Below, piece after piece: positions 1 through 7,324 of a stretch of 10,023 nucleotides of DNA (position 1 is the first letter of the stretch; every line of letters begins with the position of its first letter). The position numbers and the translations under genes were made by a program. Source of the DNA: Pseudomonadota bacterium. GTDB lineage: Bacteria > Pseudomonadota > Alphaproteobacteria > Sphingomonadales > Sphingomonadaceae. The notes under the pieces were generated by a model, which saw only the letters and a list, made by a program, of their open reading frames with translations, was not told the DNA's origin and made no database searches. Where the stretch lies: the NCBI GenBank assembly GCA_023390675.1, contig JAEWCK010000260.1, positions 1 to 10,023 on the forward strand. Reading direction: 5' to 3'.

Positions 1-26
1 CCTCTCCTCTCAGCCGAAGTCTCGCC

Positions 27-326
27 TCAGGCGCGTGTGCCCGTGATCGGGAAGCTGCCGAAGCCGCCCGCGGTGACCTGGCCGTTGAGGTTGTCGCCGT
101 CGATCGTCACGTCGGCGGTGAGCGTCATCGGCATCGGCACGGTTATGTCGATCGCGAAGGTCAATTTATCGCCGTCGACCCTGCCGTCCTTGACCGGCAC
201 GTTGCCCATCGCGCCGGCGAACTGCCCCGTGAAGGTGTCGCCGTTGCTCTCGACCGTCAGCACCGCGGCCTGGTCGCCGAGCGGCGACTTGACCACGGTG
301 TTCCAGCTGCCGTCCACATTCGCCAT
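27..326 (-). CDS. Conserved-looking 99-residue protein of unknown function
   Basis: I do not recognise a named family with certainty; proteins of this look occur as conserved hypotheticals in proteobacteria. There is no signal peptide or membrane segment, so it is probably cytoplasmic. The sequence is rich in Gly, Asp, Thr and Val in alternating patterns typical of beta strands. Two segments look like an internal duplication: residues 28-48 (NGDTFTGQF...) and 76-96 (DGDNLNGQV...), which share GD-x-[FL]-x-GQ and, after a one-residue gap, AG-x-x-G-x-x-P. A third GDKL turn lies at 52-55. A small beta-barrel or beta-sandwich, possibly lipocalin/calycin-like, is an inference. The ATG is supported by AAGGAG eight bases upstream. 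It begins 19 bp after the M16 protease stop on the same strand, so the two are very likely one operon, with this gene second. It is complete, ending in TGA. Confidence 0.85.
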   Translation of the reverse strand: MANVDGSWNTVVKSPLGDQAAVLTVESNGDTFTGQFAGAMGNVPVKDGRVDGDKLTFAIDITVPMPMTLTADVTIDGDNLNGQVTAGGFGSFPITGTRA

Positions 327-334
327 CGTCTTGT

Positions 335-340
335 CTCCTT
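335..340 (-). promoter_or_regulatory. Ribosome binding site of the 99-residue protein gene
   Basis: On the minus strand the sequence reads AAGGAG, then eight bases, then ATG at 326. It lies in the 19-bp gap after the M16 stop codon. This gives the small gene its own strong translation start while it shares the upstream gene's transcript. Confidence 0.75.
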
Positions 341-345
341 GGAAG

Positions 346-3207
346 TCAGTTGCCGGCCGACGCAGGCGCGGACCTGCCGGCGAGCGAAGCGGCGGGAACC
401 ACCTCGACCGGCAAGCCGATGCCTTCGAGCTGGGGCTTCACCTTCGCCGCATCGCCGACCACCACCCAGACGAACTGCGTGGGCTTCAATGTCGCGCGCG
501 CGGCGGCGTCGAGCTGCTCGCGCGTGAGCGCGCGGTAGCGCTGGGCGATCGTGTCGTAATAGTCATCCGAGCGCTTGTAGAGATCGTTGCGCTGCATTGC
601 CGCGAGCACGTCGCCCGAAGTCTCGAAGCTGCCCGACAATTCGCGCACCGATCCGTTGATCGTCCGGGTGAACTCCTCGTCGGTGACGCCCTTCGTGGTC
701 AGGAACTCGGTGACGTCCTGCTGGATCGCCTTGATCGAGTCGCCCGTACGGTCGGCCTGGACCGGCGCCGCGACGACATAGGCAAGCGCGCCCTCATAGC
801 GCTGCGGGATGCCGTAGGTGCCGTAGGACCAGCCCTTGGTCTCGCGCAGGTCCATGTTGATCCGCGCGAGGAAGCTGCCGCCGAGCACGTCGTTGGCCGA
901 GAGGAAGTCGAGCAGCTCGTCGGTACCCTTGCGGCTGGTGAGCTGGCCCGCGAGGATCACCGACTGGGGCGAATCCGGCCGGTCGACGAGCACGATCTTG
1001 CTCGCCGCCTGCGCCGCCGGGGCGCTCGGCTTGACGCCGACCGGGCCATTGCCCTTCCAGTCGCCGAAGCGCGCGTCGAACGCCGCCTTCACTTCGGCGA
1101 GCGGGCGATCCGAGACGACGAAGAGCTTCGCCTTTTCGGGACGCAGCCACGCGTCGTGGAACGCCGTCAGCTCGGCCGGCGTGAGCGTCGCCACCGCGGC
1201 CGGGTCGCCCGCGCCCGCGCCAAGCTTGGCATAAGGCGAATCGGGGCCGAACATCAGCGGCGGCAGCGCGCGATTGGCGAGGCCGTTGGGGTTCTTGAGC
1301 TCGGCCGCGATGCCCGCGAGCCGCTGGTTCTTGAGCCGCTTCACTTCGTCGGGCGCGAATGCCGGATTGCGCACAACATCGGCGAACAATTCGAGCGCGC
1401 CCGCGAGATTGGGCGAGGGCGCGTTGAGCGTCACGCTGGTGCGGTCGGCCGAGCTGCCGGTGCCGATCAAGGCGCCGAGACGCTCGCGCTGCTCGGCGAT
1501 CGCGATCGAATCGCGCGTCTTCGTCCCCTCGTCGAGCAGCGAGAGCATCAGCGCCTGCGTGCCGGGCTTGTCGGCGCTGTCGGCCGTGGTGCCCGCATCG
1601 AAGCTCAGCACCGCCTGCGTGATCGGTACTGCGGTGCGCTGGGCATAGACCAGTTCGATCCCGTTCGAGAGCTTCGTCCGCGTGACGGCCGGGAAGTCGA
1701 GATCGCCGATCTGGCCGACATCGGGCAGCGCGCCACGGGTGTTGGCCGGCGCCACTTCCTCGGCCTTCGCGGTCTCGGGCCTGGCGGCGGGCGCCGCGGC
1801 CTCGCTATAGGCCTCGCGCTGACCGGGATCGACGCGCATCGCGAGCACGGGCCGGGTGAGCCATTTCTGCATCGCGGCCTTGACGCTCGCAGGGGTCTGC
1901 GCGGCGAGCGCGGCGAGGCGCTTCTTGTAGAAGCCGGCGTCGTTCGAATAGAGCGCGCCCTCGGCGAGCGCGACGGCCTTGCCGCCGAAGCCGCCGACCT
2001 GCTCGAGCCCGCGAATGCGCCCTGCCACCTGCGTGGTGACGACGCGCTGGACTTCGTCCGCGCTCGGCCCCTTGGCGATGAAGTCGGCGATGATCTCGTC
2101 GAGCCGCTTCGATACGACCGCGGGATCGACGCCGGGGCGCACGTCGGCGGTCACTTCGAACATGCTCATCTGCTCGAACTGCTGGAGGTTCGCAGTGACG
2201 CTCACCGCAAGCTGCTCCTTGCGCACCAGCGTGTTGTCGAGCCGCGAGCTGGCGAGACCGCCGAGCACGTCACTCGCCACGTCGAGCGCGGGCGTGGCGG
2301 GATCATTCAGGCCCGGTACGATCCACTCGCGATAGATACGCGTGGTCGCGACATTGTCCTTGAGCACGATGTCCTTGCGCGCGGGCAGATCGGGGATCGG
2401 CGAGACCGGATCGTGCGCCTTGGGGCCCGGCTTGATCGCGCCGAAATATTTCTCGACCAGCGGCCGCGCGGTCTTCGCGTCGATGTCGCCGGCGAGGACG
2501 AGGACGGCGTTGTTGGGGCCGTAATGGTCGCGGAACCACTGCTTGACGTCGTCGAGGCTCGCGGCGTCGAGATCGGCCATCGAGCCGATCGTCGAGTGGT
2601 GGTACGGATGCCCCTCGGGGAACAGGTTCTCGAGCTCGGCATATTCGACGAGGCCGTAGGGCTCGTTGTCGCCCTGGCGCTTCTCGTTCTGGACGACGCC
2701 GCGCTGGTTATCGAGCTTGCCCTGCGTCACCGCGCCGAGCAGCCAGCCCATCCGATCGCTCTCGAGGAACAATGCGCGGTCGAGCGCGGGGGTCGGCACC
2801 GTCTCGAAATAATTGGTGCGATCGAACCAGGTCGTGCCGTTGAAATCGGTCGCGCCGACCTGCTGGAGCGGCTCGAAGAAATCGCCCGGCGAATTCTCGG
2901 ATCCGTTGAACATCAGATGCTCGAACAGATGCGCGAAGCCGGTCTTGCCCTTGGGCTCCATCTTCGAGCCGACATCGTACCACACCGACACCGCGACGAC
3001 GGGCGCCTTGCGGTCGGTATGCACGATGACGCGAAGGCCGTTGGCCAGCGTGAACTGCTCGTAGGGGATGTCGACGCGCTTGACGAGTTCGGCGACCGGC
3101 GCCGGCTTGGGCGCGGAAGCAGCGGTGGTCTGGGCTGCCGCCGGAAGCGAGGCGAGCGAAAGGGCGAGCGCGCAGGTGGCGGCGCTGCTGATCAGGAAGG
3201 ATTTCAT
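346..3207 (-). CDS. Secreted M16 family zinc metalloprotease (pitrilysin/insulinase-like, two-lobed)
   Basis: This is a zinc endopeptidase of the pitrilysin clan, predicted to degrade peptides in the periplasm. From the chosen start it is 953 residues, the usual size of fused two-lobe M16 enzymes. Residues 1-25 are a signal peptide (hydrophobic run, then LPAAA before Q26). The N-terminal lobe carries the inverted zinc motif HLFEH at 93-97 (H93 and H97 as ligands, E96 as base), and E175 in VVQNEKRQ is the expected distal ligand 77 residues on. An Ala/Pro-rich linker at about 465-495 leads to the C-terminal lobe, which lacks HxxEH as is normal, but keeps the Arg/Tyr pair in LRETKGWSYG (R788, Y795) that helps bind substrate. 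An upstream ATG at 3249 would add 14 residues before the signal peptide and overlaps a candidate -10 box, so I prefer 3207, although no clear Shine-Dalgarno precedes it. It heads an operon with the 99-residue gene and is divergent from the M28 gene. Confidence 0.93.
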   Translation of the reverse strand: MKSFLISSAATCALALSLASLPAAAQTTAASAPKPAPVAELVKRVDIPYEQFTLANGLRVIVHTDRKAPVVAVSVWYDVGSKMEPKGKTGFAHLFEHLMFNGSENSPGDFFEPLQQVGATDFNGTTWFDRTNYFETVPTPALDRALFLESDRMGWLLGAVTQGKLDNQRGVVQNEKRQGDNEPYGLVEYAELENLFPEGHPYHHSTIGSMADLDAASLDDVKQWFRDHYGPNNAVLVLAGDIDAKTARPLVEKYFGAIKPGPKAHDPVSPIPDLPARKDIVLKDNVATTRIYREWIVPGLNDPATPALDVASDVLGGLASSRLDNTLVRKEQLAVSVTANLQQFEQMSMFEVTADVRPGVDPAVVSKRLDEIIADFIAKGPSADEVQRVVTTQVAGRIRGLEQVGGFGGKAVALAEGALYSNDAGFYKKRLAALAAQTPASVKAAMQKWLTRPVLAMRVDPGQREAYSEAAAPAARPETAKAEEVAPANTRGALPDVGQIGDLDFPAVTRTKLSNGIELVYAQRTAVPITQAVLSFDAGTTADSADKPGTQALMLSLLDEGTKTRDSIAIAEQRERLGALIGTGSSADRTSVTLNAPSPNLAGALELFADVVRNPAFAPDEVKRLKNQRLAGIAAELKNPNGLANRALPPLMFGPDSPYAKLGAGAGDPAAVATLTPAELTAFHDAWLRPEKAKLFVVSDRPLAEVKAAFDARFGDWKGNGPVGVKPSAPAAQAASKIVLVDRPDSPQSVILAGQLTSRKGTDELLDFLSANDVLGGSFLARINMDLRETKGWSYGTYGIPQRYEGALAYVVAAPVQADRTGDSIKAIQQDVTEFLTTKGVTDEEFTRTINGSVRELSGSFETSGDVLAAMQRNDLYKRSDDYYDTIAQRYRALTREQLDAAARATLKPTQFVWVVVGDAAKVKPQLEGIGLPVEVVPAASLAGRSAPASAGN

Positions 3208-3244
3208 GCGAATGGAAGTCCCGGAAAGGAGTCGCGAAGCCGCG

Positions 3245-3272
3245 ACCATAGCGCGGTGTCCGATCCCCGCAA
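3245..3272 (-). promoter_or_regulatory. Candidate sigma-70-type promoter for the M16 operon
   Basis: On the minus strand, TTGCGG (3272-3267) is followed by a 16-bp spacer and TATGGT (3250-3245, four of six matches to TATAAT). Transcription would start near 3238, giving a leader of about 30 bases before the ATG at 3207. The -35 box lies inside the left arm of the inverted repeat at 3265-3287, so a protein bound there would block this promoter. This is read by eye and is tentative. Confidence 0.35.
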
Positions 3273-3287
3273 GACAGCTTTGCGGGG
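3265..3287. promoter_or_regulatory. Operator-like inverted repeat between the divergent M16 and M28 genes
   Basis: CCCCGCAA (3265-3272), seven bases, then TTGCGGGG (3280-3287): perfect 8-bp arms. It sits 57 bp upstream of the M16 start and 54 bp upstream of the M28 start, nearly midway between them. It overlaps the candidate M16 -35 box. No T-run follows on either strand, so a terminator is unlikely and a regulator binding site is the simplest reading. The regulator is unknown. Confidence 0.45.
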
Positions 3288-3329
3288 CGCGGGCTTTTGC
3301 ATTAGCCTCAGCCGTTCACGCGCCTTTCC

Positions 3330-3335
3330 GGAGAG
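3330..3335 (+). promoter_or_regulatory. Ribosome binding site fixing the TTG start of the M28 gene
   Basis: GGAGAG lies six bases before TTG at 3342. The next in-frame methionine is residue 160, far past the signal peptide and well into the protein, so this site and the signal peptide together decide for the TTG start. Confidence 0.7.
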
Positions 3336-3341
3336 TTTCGC

Positions 3342-4964
3342 TTGCGCATCGCCTTGATTTTCGCCGCGCTTTCGCTCGCGCTCCCGGGCTCGGCGGCGCA
3401 CGCCCAGACCGCGCCGGCCGAGCCCGTGTTCAGCCCCGACCAAGTCCGCGCGACGGTCGAGTTCCTCGCCGACGACCTGCTCGAGGGGCGCGATGCGGGC
3501 ACCCGCGGCTACAACATCGCCGCGCGCTATGTCGCGACTCGCTTCGATGGGCTGGGGCTGAAGCCCGGCGGTGCCAACGGCGGCTGGTACCAGCAGGTCC
3601 CGCTCGCCCAATATTCGCTCGATCCGGCGAAGCCGCCGGTGTTGACCGTGGGTTCGACCAAATTCGCCAACGGCGCCGACGTGCTGATCTCGGCGAGCCC
3701 GCGCTATGGCGAGGCGGCGCAGGTGGTGAGCGGCGACGCCGTGTTCGTCGGCTATGGGCTCGACAGCGATTACGAAGGGCTCGACGTCCGCGGCAAGTTC
3801 GTCGTCACGCTGATCGGTATGCCCAAAAGCGCCGACGCCGACGCGCTGCGCGCCGCCAACGCGGCCGACAAGCCGGTGATCGCCGGCAGGCACGGCGCGC
3901 TCGGCGTGCTCTATCTGATCACGCCGCAGGACCTGAAAGGCGCCTTCCCCTGGGTGCAGGCGATCGCCTATTTCGGCCAGCCGCAGACCAACTGGCTGAG
4001 CACCGAGGGCGCGCCGGGCGGCGTGGATCCGGGGGTCAAGATCGCCGCTTACGCCGGCCCAAAGGCGGGCGCGGCTTTGTTCGCCGGCGCGAGCATGACC
4101 GCCGAGCAGGTCTTCGCCGCCGAAGCCGCGGGCGCGCCGATCAAGGGCTTCGCGCTCAAGCAGCGCGTGACCACCGAGCGGACGAGCAAGATCAAGCGGA
4201 TGGACGCGCCCAACGTGATCGGCCTGCTCCCCGGATCGGACCCGGCGCTCGCAGCCCAATATGTCGTGCTCTCGGCACATCTCGATCATGAGGGGCTCGA
4301 TCCGAAATTGAGCGGCGACCAGATCTACAACGGCGCGATGGACAATGCCTCGGGCGTCGCGACGATGCTCGAGGCCGCCCGCGCCTTCCAGCAATCGGGC
4401 AAGCGCCCGCGCCGATCGATCCTGTTCGTGGCGCTCGCGGCCGAGGAGGATGGGTTGCTCGGATCGGACTATCTCGCGCATTATCCGGTGGGCGCGGGCA
4501 AGGTGGTCGCCGACGTCAATCTCGACATGCCGATCCTGCTCTACGACTTCCAGGACGTGGTCGCGTTCGGCGCCGAGCATTCGACGCTCGGGCCGATCGT
4601 CGAGGCCGCGGCGGCGAAGATGGGCGTCACGCTTTCACCCGACCCGATGCCCGAGGAGCAGCTCTTCCTGCGCTCGGATCACTACAGCTTCGTCAAGGCG
4701 GGCGTGCCGTCGGTGTTCCTCGTCACCGGCTTCAAGAATGGCGGCGAGAAGGCGTTCCGCGACTTCCTCGCGACCAACTATCACAAGGTTTCGGACGATC
4801 TGAAGCAGCCTTTCGACTGGGCCGCCGGCGCCAAATTCGCCAGGCTCAATTATCTGATCGCACGCGAGATCGCCGATGGCGACCAGGCCCCGCGCTGGTA
4901 CGAAGGCAATGTCTTCGGCAATCGCTATGCGAAGGACGCGGCCAAGGCCAAGCGGCCACAATAA
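3342..4964 (+). CDS. Secreted M28 family zinc aminopeptidase with PA-type insert
   Basis: This 540-residue enzyme is predicted to remove N-terminal residues from peptides outside the cytoplasm. Residues 1-21 form a signal peptide ending AHA before Q22. An N-terminal segment (about 30-100) with IAARYVATRFDGLGLKPGG is typical of M28 peptidases. A PA-like domain follows at about 120-275 (VFVGYGL, then GLDVRGKFVV). The catalytic domain keeps all expected co-catalytic zinc residues: H313 in SAHLDH (with D315 nearby), D334 in NGAMDNASG as bridging ligand, E368 as base and E369 as ligand in AAEEDGLLGS, D395 in NLDMP, and H447 in RSDHYSF. Translation starts at TTG with GGAGAG six bases upstream. It is divergent from the M16 gene across 134 bp and convergent with the acylase gene. 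The stop codon's last base is the first base of the palindromic element. Substrate preference cannot be read from the sequence. Confidence 0.94.
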   Translation: MRIALIFAALSLALPGSAAHAQTAPAEPVFSPDQVRATVEFLADDLLEGRDAGTRGYNIAARYVATRFDGLGLKPGGANGGWYQQVPLAQYSLDPAKPPVLTVGSTKFANGADVLISASPRYGEAAQVVSGDAVFVGYGLDSDYEGLDVRGKFVVTLIGMPKSADADALRAANAADKPVIAGRHGALGVLYLITPQDLKGAFPWVQAIAYFGQPQTNWLSTEGAPGGVDPGVKIAAYAGPKAGAALFAGASMTAEQVFAAEAAGAPIKGFALKQRVTTERTSKIKRMDAPNVIGLLPGSDPALAAQYVVLSAHLDHEGLDPKLSGDQIYNGAMDNASGVATMLEAARAFQQSGKRPRRSILFVALAAEEDGLLGSDYLAHYPVGAGKVVADVNLDMPILLYDFQDVVAFGAEHSTLGPIVEAAAAKMGVTLSPDPMPEEQLFLRSDHYSFVKAGVPSVFLVTGFKNGGEKAFRDFLATNYHKVSDDLKQPFDWAAGAKFARLNYLIAREIADGDQAPRWYEGNVFGNRYAKDAAKAKRPQ

Positions 4965-5091
4965 ATCCTCCCCCGGAGGGGGAGGGGGACCGCCGAAGGC
5001 GGTGGAGGGGTAGCTCTCCGCCAGCGACACCGCCTGCCGAACCACCCCTCCGTCGCGCTGCGCGCGCCACCTCCCCCTCCGGGGGAGGATT
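4964..5091. repeat. 128-bp nested palindromic intergenic element
   Basis: The element is bounded by a perfect 22-bp inverted repeat (4964-4985 and 5070-5091). Each arm is also a hairpin on its own: CCTCCCCC, a three-base loop, GGGGGAGG (4967-4985 and 5070-5088). Inside are ACCGCC-GAA-GGCGGT (4989-5003) and a nested 8-bp pair GGAGGGGT (5004-5011) with ACCCCTCC (5044-5051). It holds no gene. It starts on the last base of the M28 stop codon and ends two bases before the acylase stop codon. I recall similar CTCCCCC/GGGGGAG elements as abundant in sphingomonad genomes; copy number cannot be seen here. I find no clear target-site duplication. It is well placed to end transcription or protect mRNA 3' ends of both convergent genes, although no T-run is present. 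Confidence 0.85.
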
Positions 5092-5093
5092 GA

Positions 5094-7226
5094 TCATGGC
5101 CGGTACACGCGCTCGATATGCCCCTTGAGCGCCGCCGGATCGAACCAGACCGGCTTGAACCGGTGCTCGACGAACAGCTTCGCCTGATCGGCATAATGCG
5201 GCGAATGCGGCCGCGTCGTCGCGGCGCCGAAGGGCTGGACCGATTCCGAGCGGACATGCCCGGCCTTGTCCCACGTCACGAACAGGATGAAGCTGTCGCC
5301 ATGCTTGATCGCAAGGCGGCCATCGGGGCGCTCGTCGTAATTGGTCGCCGCGCGCAATGCGTCGGGGCCGCCGTCGAGCGGCAGATCGATCTTGCCCTGC
5401 TGGAGCCGGATGAATTCGCCGAGCGGCACGTCCAATCGCCCGAAATGCTTCTGGAGATAGCCCGCAGCCTCCGCCAGCACCGCGCGCGGTTCGAGCCGCG
5501 GCTTGCGCTCGTAATGCCAGCGATTGGGCGTGCGCAGGATCGAGAAGGCGAGGCTGTCCGCAGGTCCCTTGCCGTCCCAGTTCCAGTCCCATTGCCCCAG
5601 AAGCTTGCGCGCGCGATCGAGCAAAGCGTCGCCCTTGGGATCGACCGCCATCAGCGACTTGAACCAGCCGGCGAGATACGAGCCGGGGCTCACCCCGCTG
5701 TCGAACTTGATGCGCTTCAGATCCGCCTCGCTGATCGAGGGGTCCGCGCCCATCAGCTCCAGCGCGCGCGTGCCGCGATTGGTGGTGTCGGTCTCGACGC
5801 CAAGCAGGGGCGGCTGGAGCGGGATCTCATAGCCCTGCCCCGCCGCCTGATAGGGCGAGTTGTTGGCGTTGATCAGGAAGCCCGAGCCCGGATTGATATT
5901 GCGCGGGACCATGTTCCACGGGACCGTCCCCGGCGCGTAATCCGCGGAGGTATTGCCCGGCAGCACATGCATATAATCGAACCCGGGCTTCCGATTGGGG
6001 AAGGCGGCATTGTAGAAATAGGCGATGTTCCCCGCCGCATCGCCATAGAGGAAGTTGGTGCCCGGCACGCCCTGGATCGCCAGCGCCCGTTGCCATTCGT
6101 CGAAATTGCGCGCGCGGTTCAGCCGATAATATTCCTCGACCATGCGCAATTGATCGGCGCCGCCATAGCGCACCGCGAATGCGCCCTTGGGCGTGATCAG
6201 CGCGGGGCCCTGCACCGCGCGATAGATCGTGCGCCGCACCGGCAGAACGAACGGTCCCCAGAGCTTGACCGGCAACCACACCGCGTGCGCCTCGAGCTTC
6301 CGCCACTGGCCATCGTAGCGGTAGGCGCTCTGCTGCGGGTTGAGGTCGAGCTTGTAGACGTCGATCAGATCGGGGCGGTTGACCGTGTTGGTCCAGCCGA
6401 GGCGATCGTTGTGCCCGAGCAGCGGATAGGGCGCGCCGGGGAAGGTCGCCCCGGCGAAGTTCCACCCCGTCTTCGAATGGACGACGAGCTCGTACCATGC
6501 CGCGCCGCCGCGCCACGGCTGGTGCGAATTGGAGACGAGCCGGGTGAAGCCGTCCGCCGAGCGGCGCGGGGCCACGACGAAGGCGTTCGAGCCCGCTTCC
6601 TCGGGGTTCGGGCCGAGCGGCGTGATGTCGGGCGCATCGGGCGCGGACCCGGCGCTCTCGACCGGGAGCGGCTTGTTCGCCGAAAGCGCGCCGAGCACGG
6701 CATCGAGCCCGAAGAAGAAGGGCGAGCGCACGACGAAGCCCGTCGCGATATCCTCGCCATTGACCGGGAACAGCTTCGCCAATCGCACTTCTTCCGGGTG
6801 CTTCTCGGCATAGCGATTGAGCCCCGAGGCGTAGCCGTCGAGCAGCGCGCGGACATCGGCGGGCTGCTTCATATAATCGCGCGCCACCGTGTCGCGCGCG
6901 GCGAGCCAGTGGACGACGTAGTCGGTCTTCGCGCCGTCGGCCCCGGTCATCGCGCCCAGCCGGCCGCGCGTCATCGCGAGCACTTCCTGCAGCGTCGCGA
7001 AATCGTCCTCGGCATGCGCCCAGGCGATGCCATAGGCGACATCCGGATCGGTCTTGCCGAAGATGTGCGGCACGCCGAAATCGTCGCGGGCGATCGTCAC
7101 GTCATAAGTGTGCGGTGGCGGCGGCGCCATGCGCGTGGCGAGCAAGGGCTCCCAGCTGGCGAGGGCAATAGCGATCAGGACGATGAGGCCCAGCAGCGTC
7201 AGGCCGATGCGGCGGAGCCACTTCAT
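5094..7226 (-). CDS. Penicillin acylase family Ntn hydrolase (possible acyl-homoserine lactone acylase)
   Basis: This family hydrolyses amide bonds in acylated substrates such as beta-lactam side chains or acyl-homoserine lactones. The precursor is 710 residues, usual for the family. Residues 1-23 begin MKWLRR and run into a hydrophobic stretch ending ALA before S24: a signal peptide or membrane anchor, so it acts in the periplasm. The alpha region is about 40-160 (RDDFGVPHIFGKTDPDVAYGIAWAHAEDD). A spacer of about 50 residues precedes G212-S213 in AGSNAFVV, the expected self-cleavage site, with S213 becoming the N-terminal nucleophile of the beta chain. H235 in SNSHQPW is beta residue 23, as in PvdQ-type acylases. 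N455 or N456 in NANNSP is the likely oxyanion asparagine. An earlier ATG at 7316 would run through the clpB promoter and bury the signal sequence, so I start at 7226; no strong ribosome site is seen. The natural substrate is unknown. Confidence 0.92.
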   Translation of the reverse strand: MKWLRRIGLTLLGLIVLIAIALASWEPLLATRMAPPPPHTYDVTIARDDFGVPHIFGKTDPDVAYGIAWAHAEDDFATLQEVLAMTRGRLGAMTGADGAKTDYVVHWLAARDTVARDYMKQPADVRALLDGYASGLNRYAEKHPEEVRLAKLFPVNGEDIATGFVVRSPFFFGLDAVLGALSANKPLPVESAGSAPDAPDITPLGPNPEEAGSNAFVVAPRRSADGFTRLVSNSHQPWRGGAAWYELVVHSKTGWNFAGATFPGAPYPLLGHNDRLGWTNTVNRPDLIDVYKLDLNPQQSAYRYDGQWRKLEAHAVWLPVKLWGPFVLPVRRTIYRAVQGPALITPKGAFAVRYGGADQLRMVEEYYRLNRARNFDEWQRALAIQGVPGTNFLYGDAAGNIAYFYNAAFPNRKPGFDYMHVLPGNTSADYAPGTVPWNMVPRNINPGSGFLINANNSPYQAAGQGYEIPLQPPLLGVETDTTNRGTRALELMGADPSISEADLKRIKFDSGVSPGSYLAGWFKSLMAVDPKGDALLDRARKLLGQWDWNWDGKGPADSLAFSILRTPNRWHYERKPRLEPRAVLAEAAGYLQKHFGRLDVPLGEFIRLQQGKIDLPLDGGPDALRAATNYDERPDGRLAIKHGDSFILFVTWDKAGHVRSESVQPFGAATTRPHSPHYADQAKLFVEHRFKPVWFDPAALKGHIERVYRP

Positions 7227-7279
7227 TGCGCACCGCGCCGGGCTGCGGCAAAACCGGCTCCGATCATCACGCCCTCCCC

Positions 7280-7307
7280 CTTGTGTTGCTGAAATGCAAC
7301 ACCATCT
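7280..7307 (+). promoter_or_regulatory. Heat-shock (sigma-32/RpoH) promoter of clpB
   Basis: CTTGTGT (7280-7286) resembles the -35 element CTTGAAA. After a 13-bp spacer, CACCATCT (7300-7307) matches seven of eight positions of the RpoH -10 element CCCCATNT. Transcription would start near 7314, leaving a leader of about 20 bases. clpB is a classic RpoH target, so position, sequence and gene agree. The housekeeping alternative, TTGTGT with a -10 near 7303, is poorer. Confidence 0.65.
7283..7302. promoter_or_regulatory. Inverted repeat inside the clpB promoter spacer
   Basis: GTGTTGC, six bases (TGAAAT), GCAACAC: perfect 7-bp arms covering nearly the whole stretch between the -35 and -10 elements. 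If the RpoH promoter is right, the dyad is upstream of the start site, so it would work as DNA (an operator) and not as an RNA hairpin. It does not match the HrcA CIRCE element. It may also affect the divergent acylase gene, whose start is 57 bp away. Confidence 0.4.
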
Positions 7308-7324
7308 GTCCGGCACAGGCTAAC

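Noticed and set aside
3208..3249. Earlier ATG for the M16 gene at 3249.
   Set aside because: It adds 14 residues ahead of a well-formed signal peptide, has no ribosome site, and overlaps the candidate -10 box.
37..3357. Very long open frame (1106 codons) on the plus strand, opposite the M16 and 99-residue genes; similar long antisense frames lie opposite M28 (3204-4580), the acylase (5118-7292) and clpB (7320-9260).
   Set aside because: Each lies in exact codon register with the main real gene opposite. In that register an antisense stop needs a sense TTA, CTA or TCA codon, which GC-rich genes rarely use. The products are Arg-rich, low-complexity and without recognisable domains.
4964..5091. 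A short insertion sequence or a small RNA gene in the gap between M28 and the acylase.
   Set aside because: There is no transposase frame, no clear target duplication and no promoter; the content is palindromic arms only, so I call it a repeat.
7227..7316. Earlier ATG for the acylase gene at 7316.
   Set aside because: The extra 30 residues (Cys- and Arg-rich) would precede the signal sequence, and the region is better explained as the clpB promoter.
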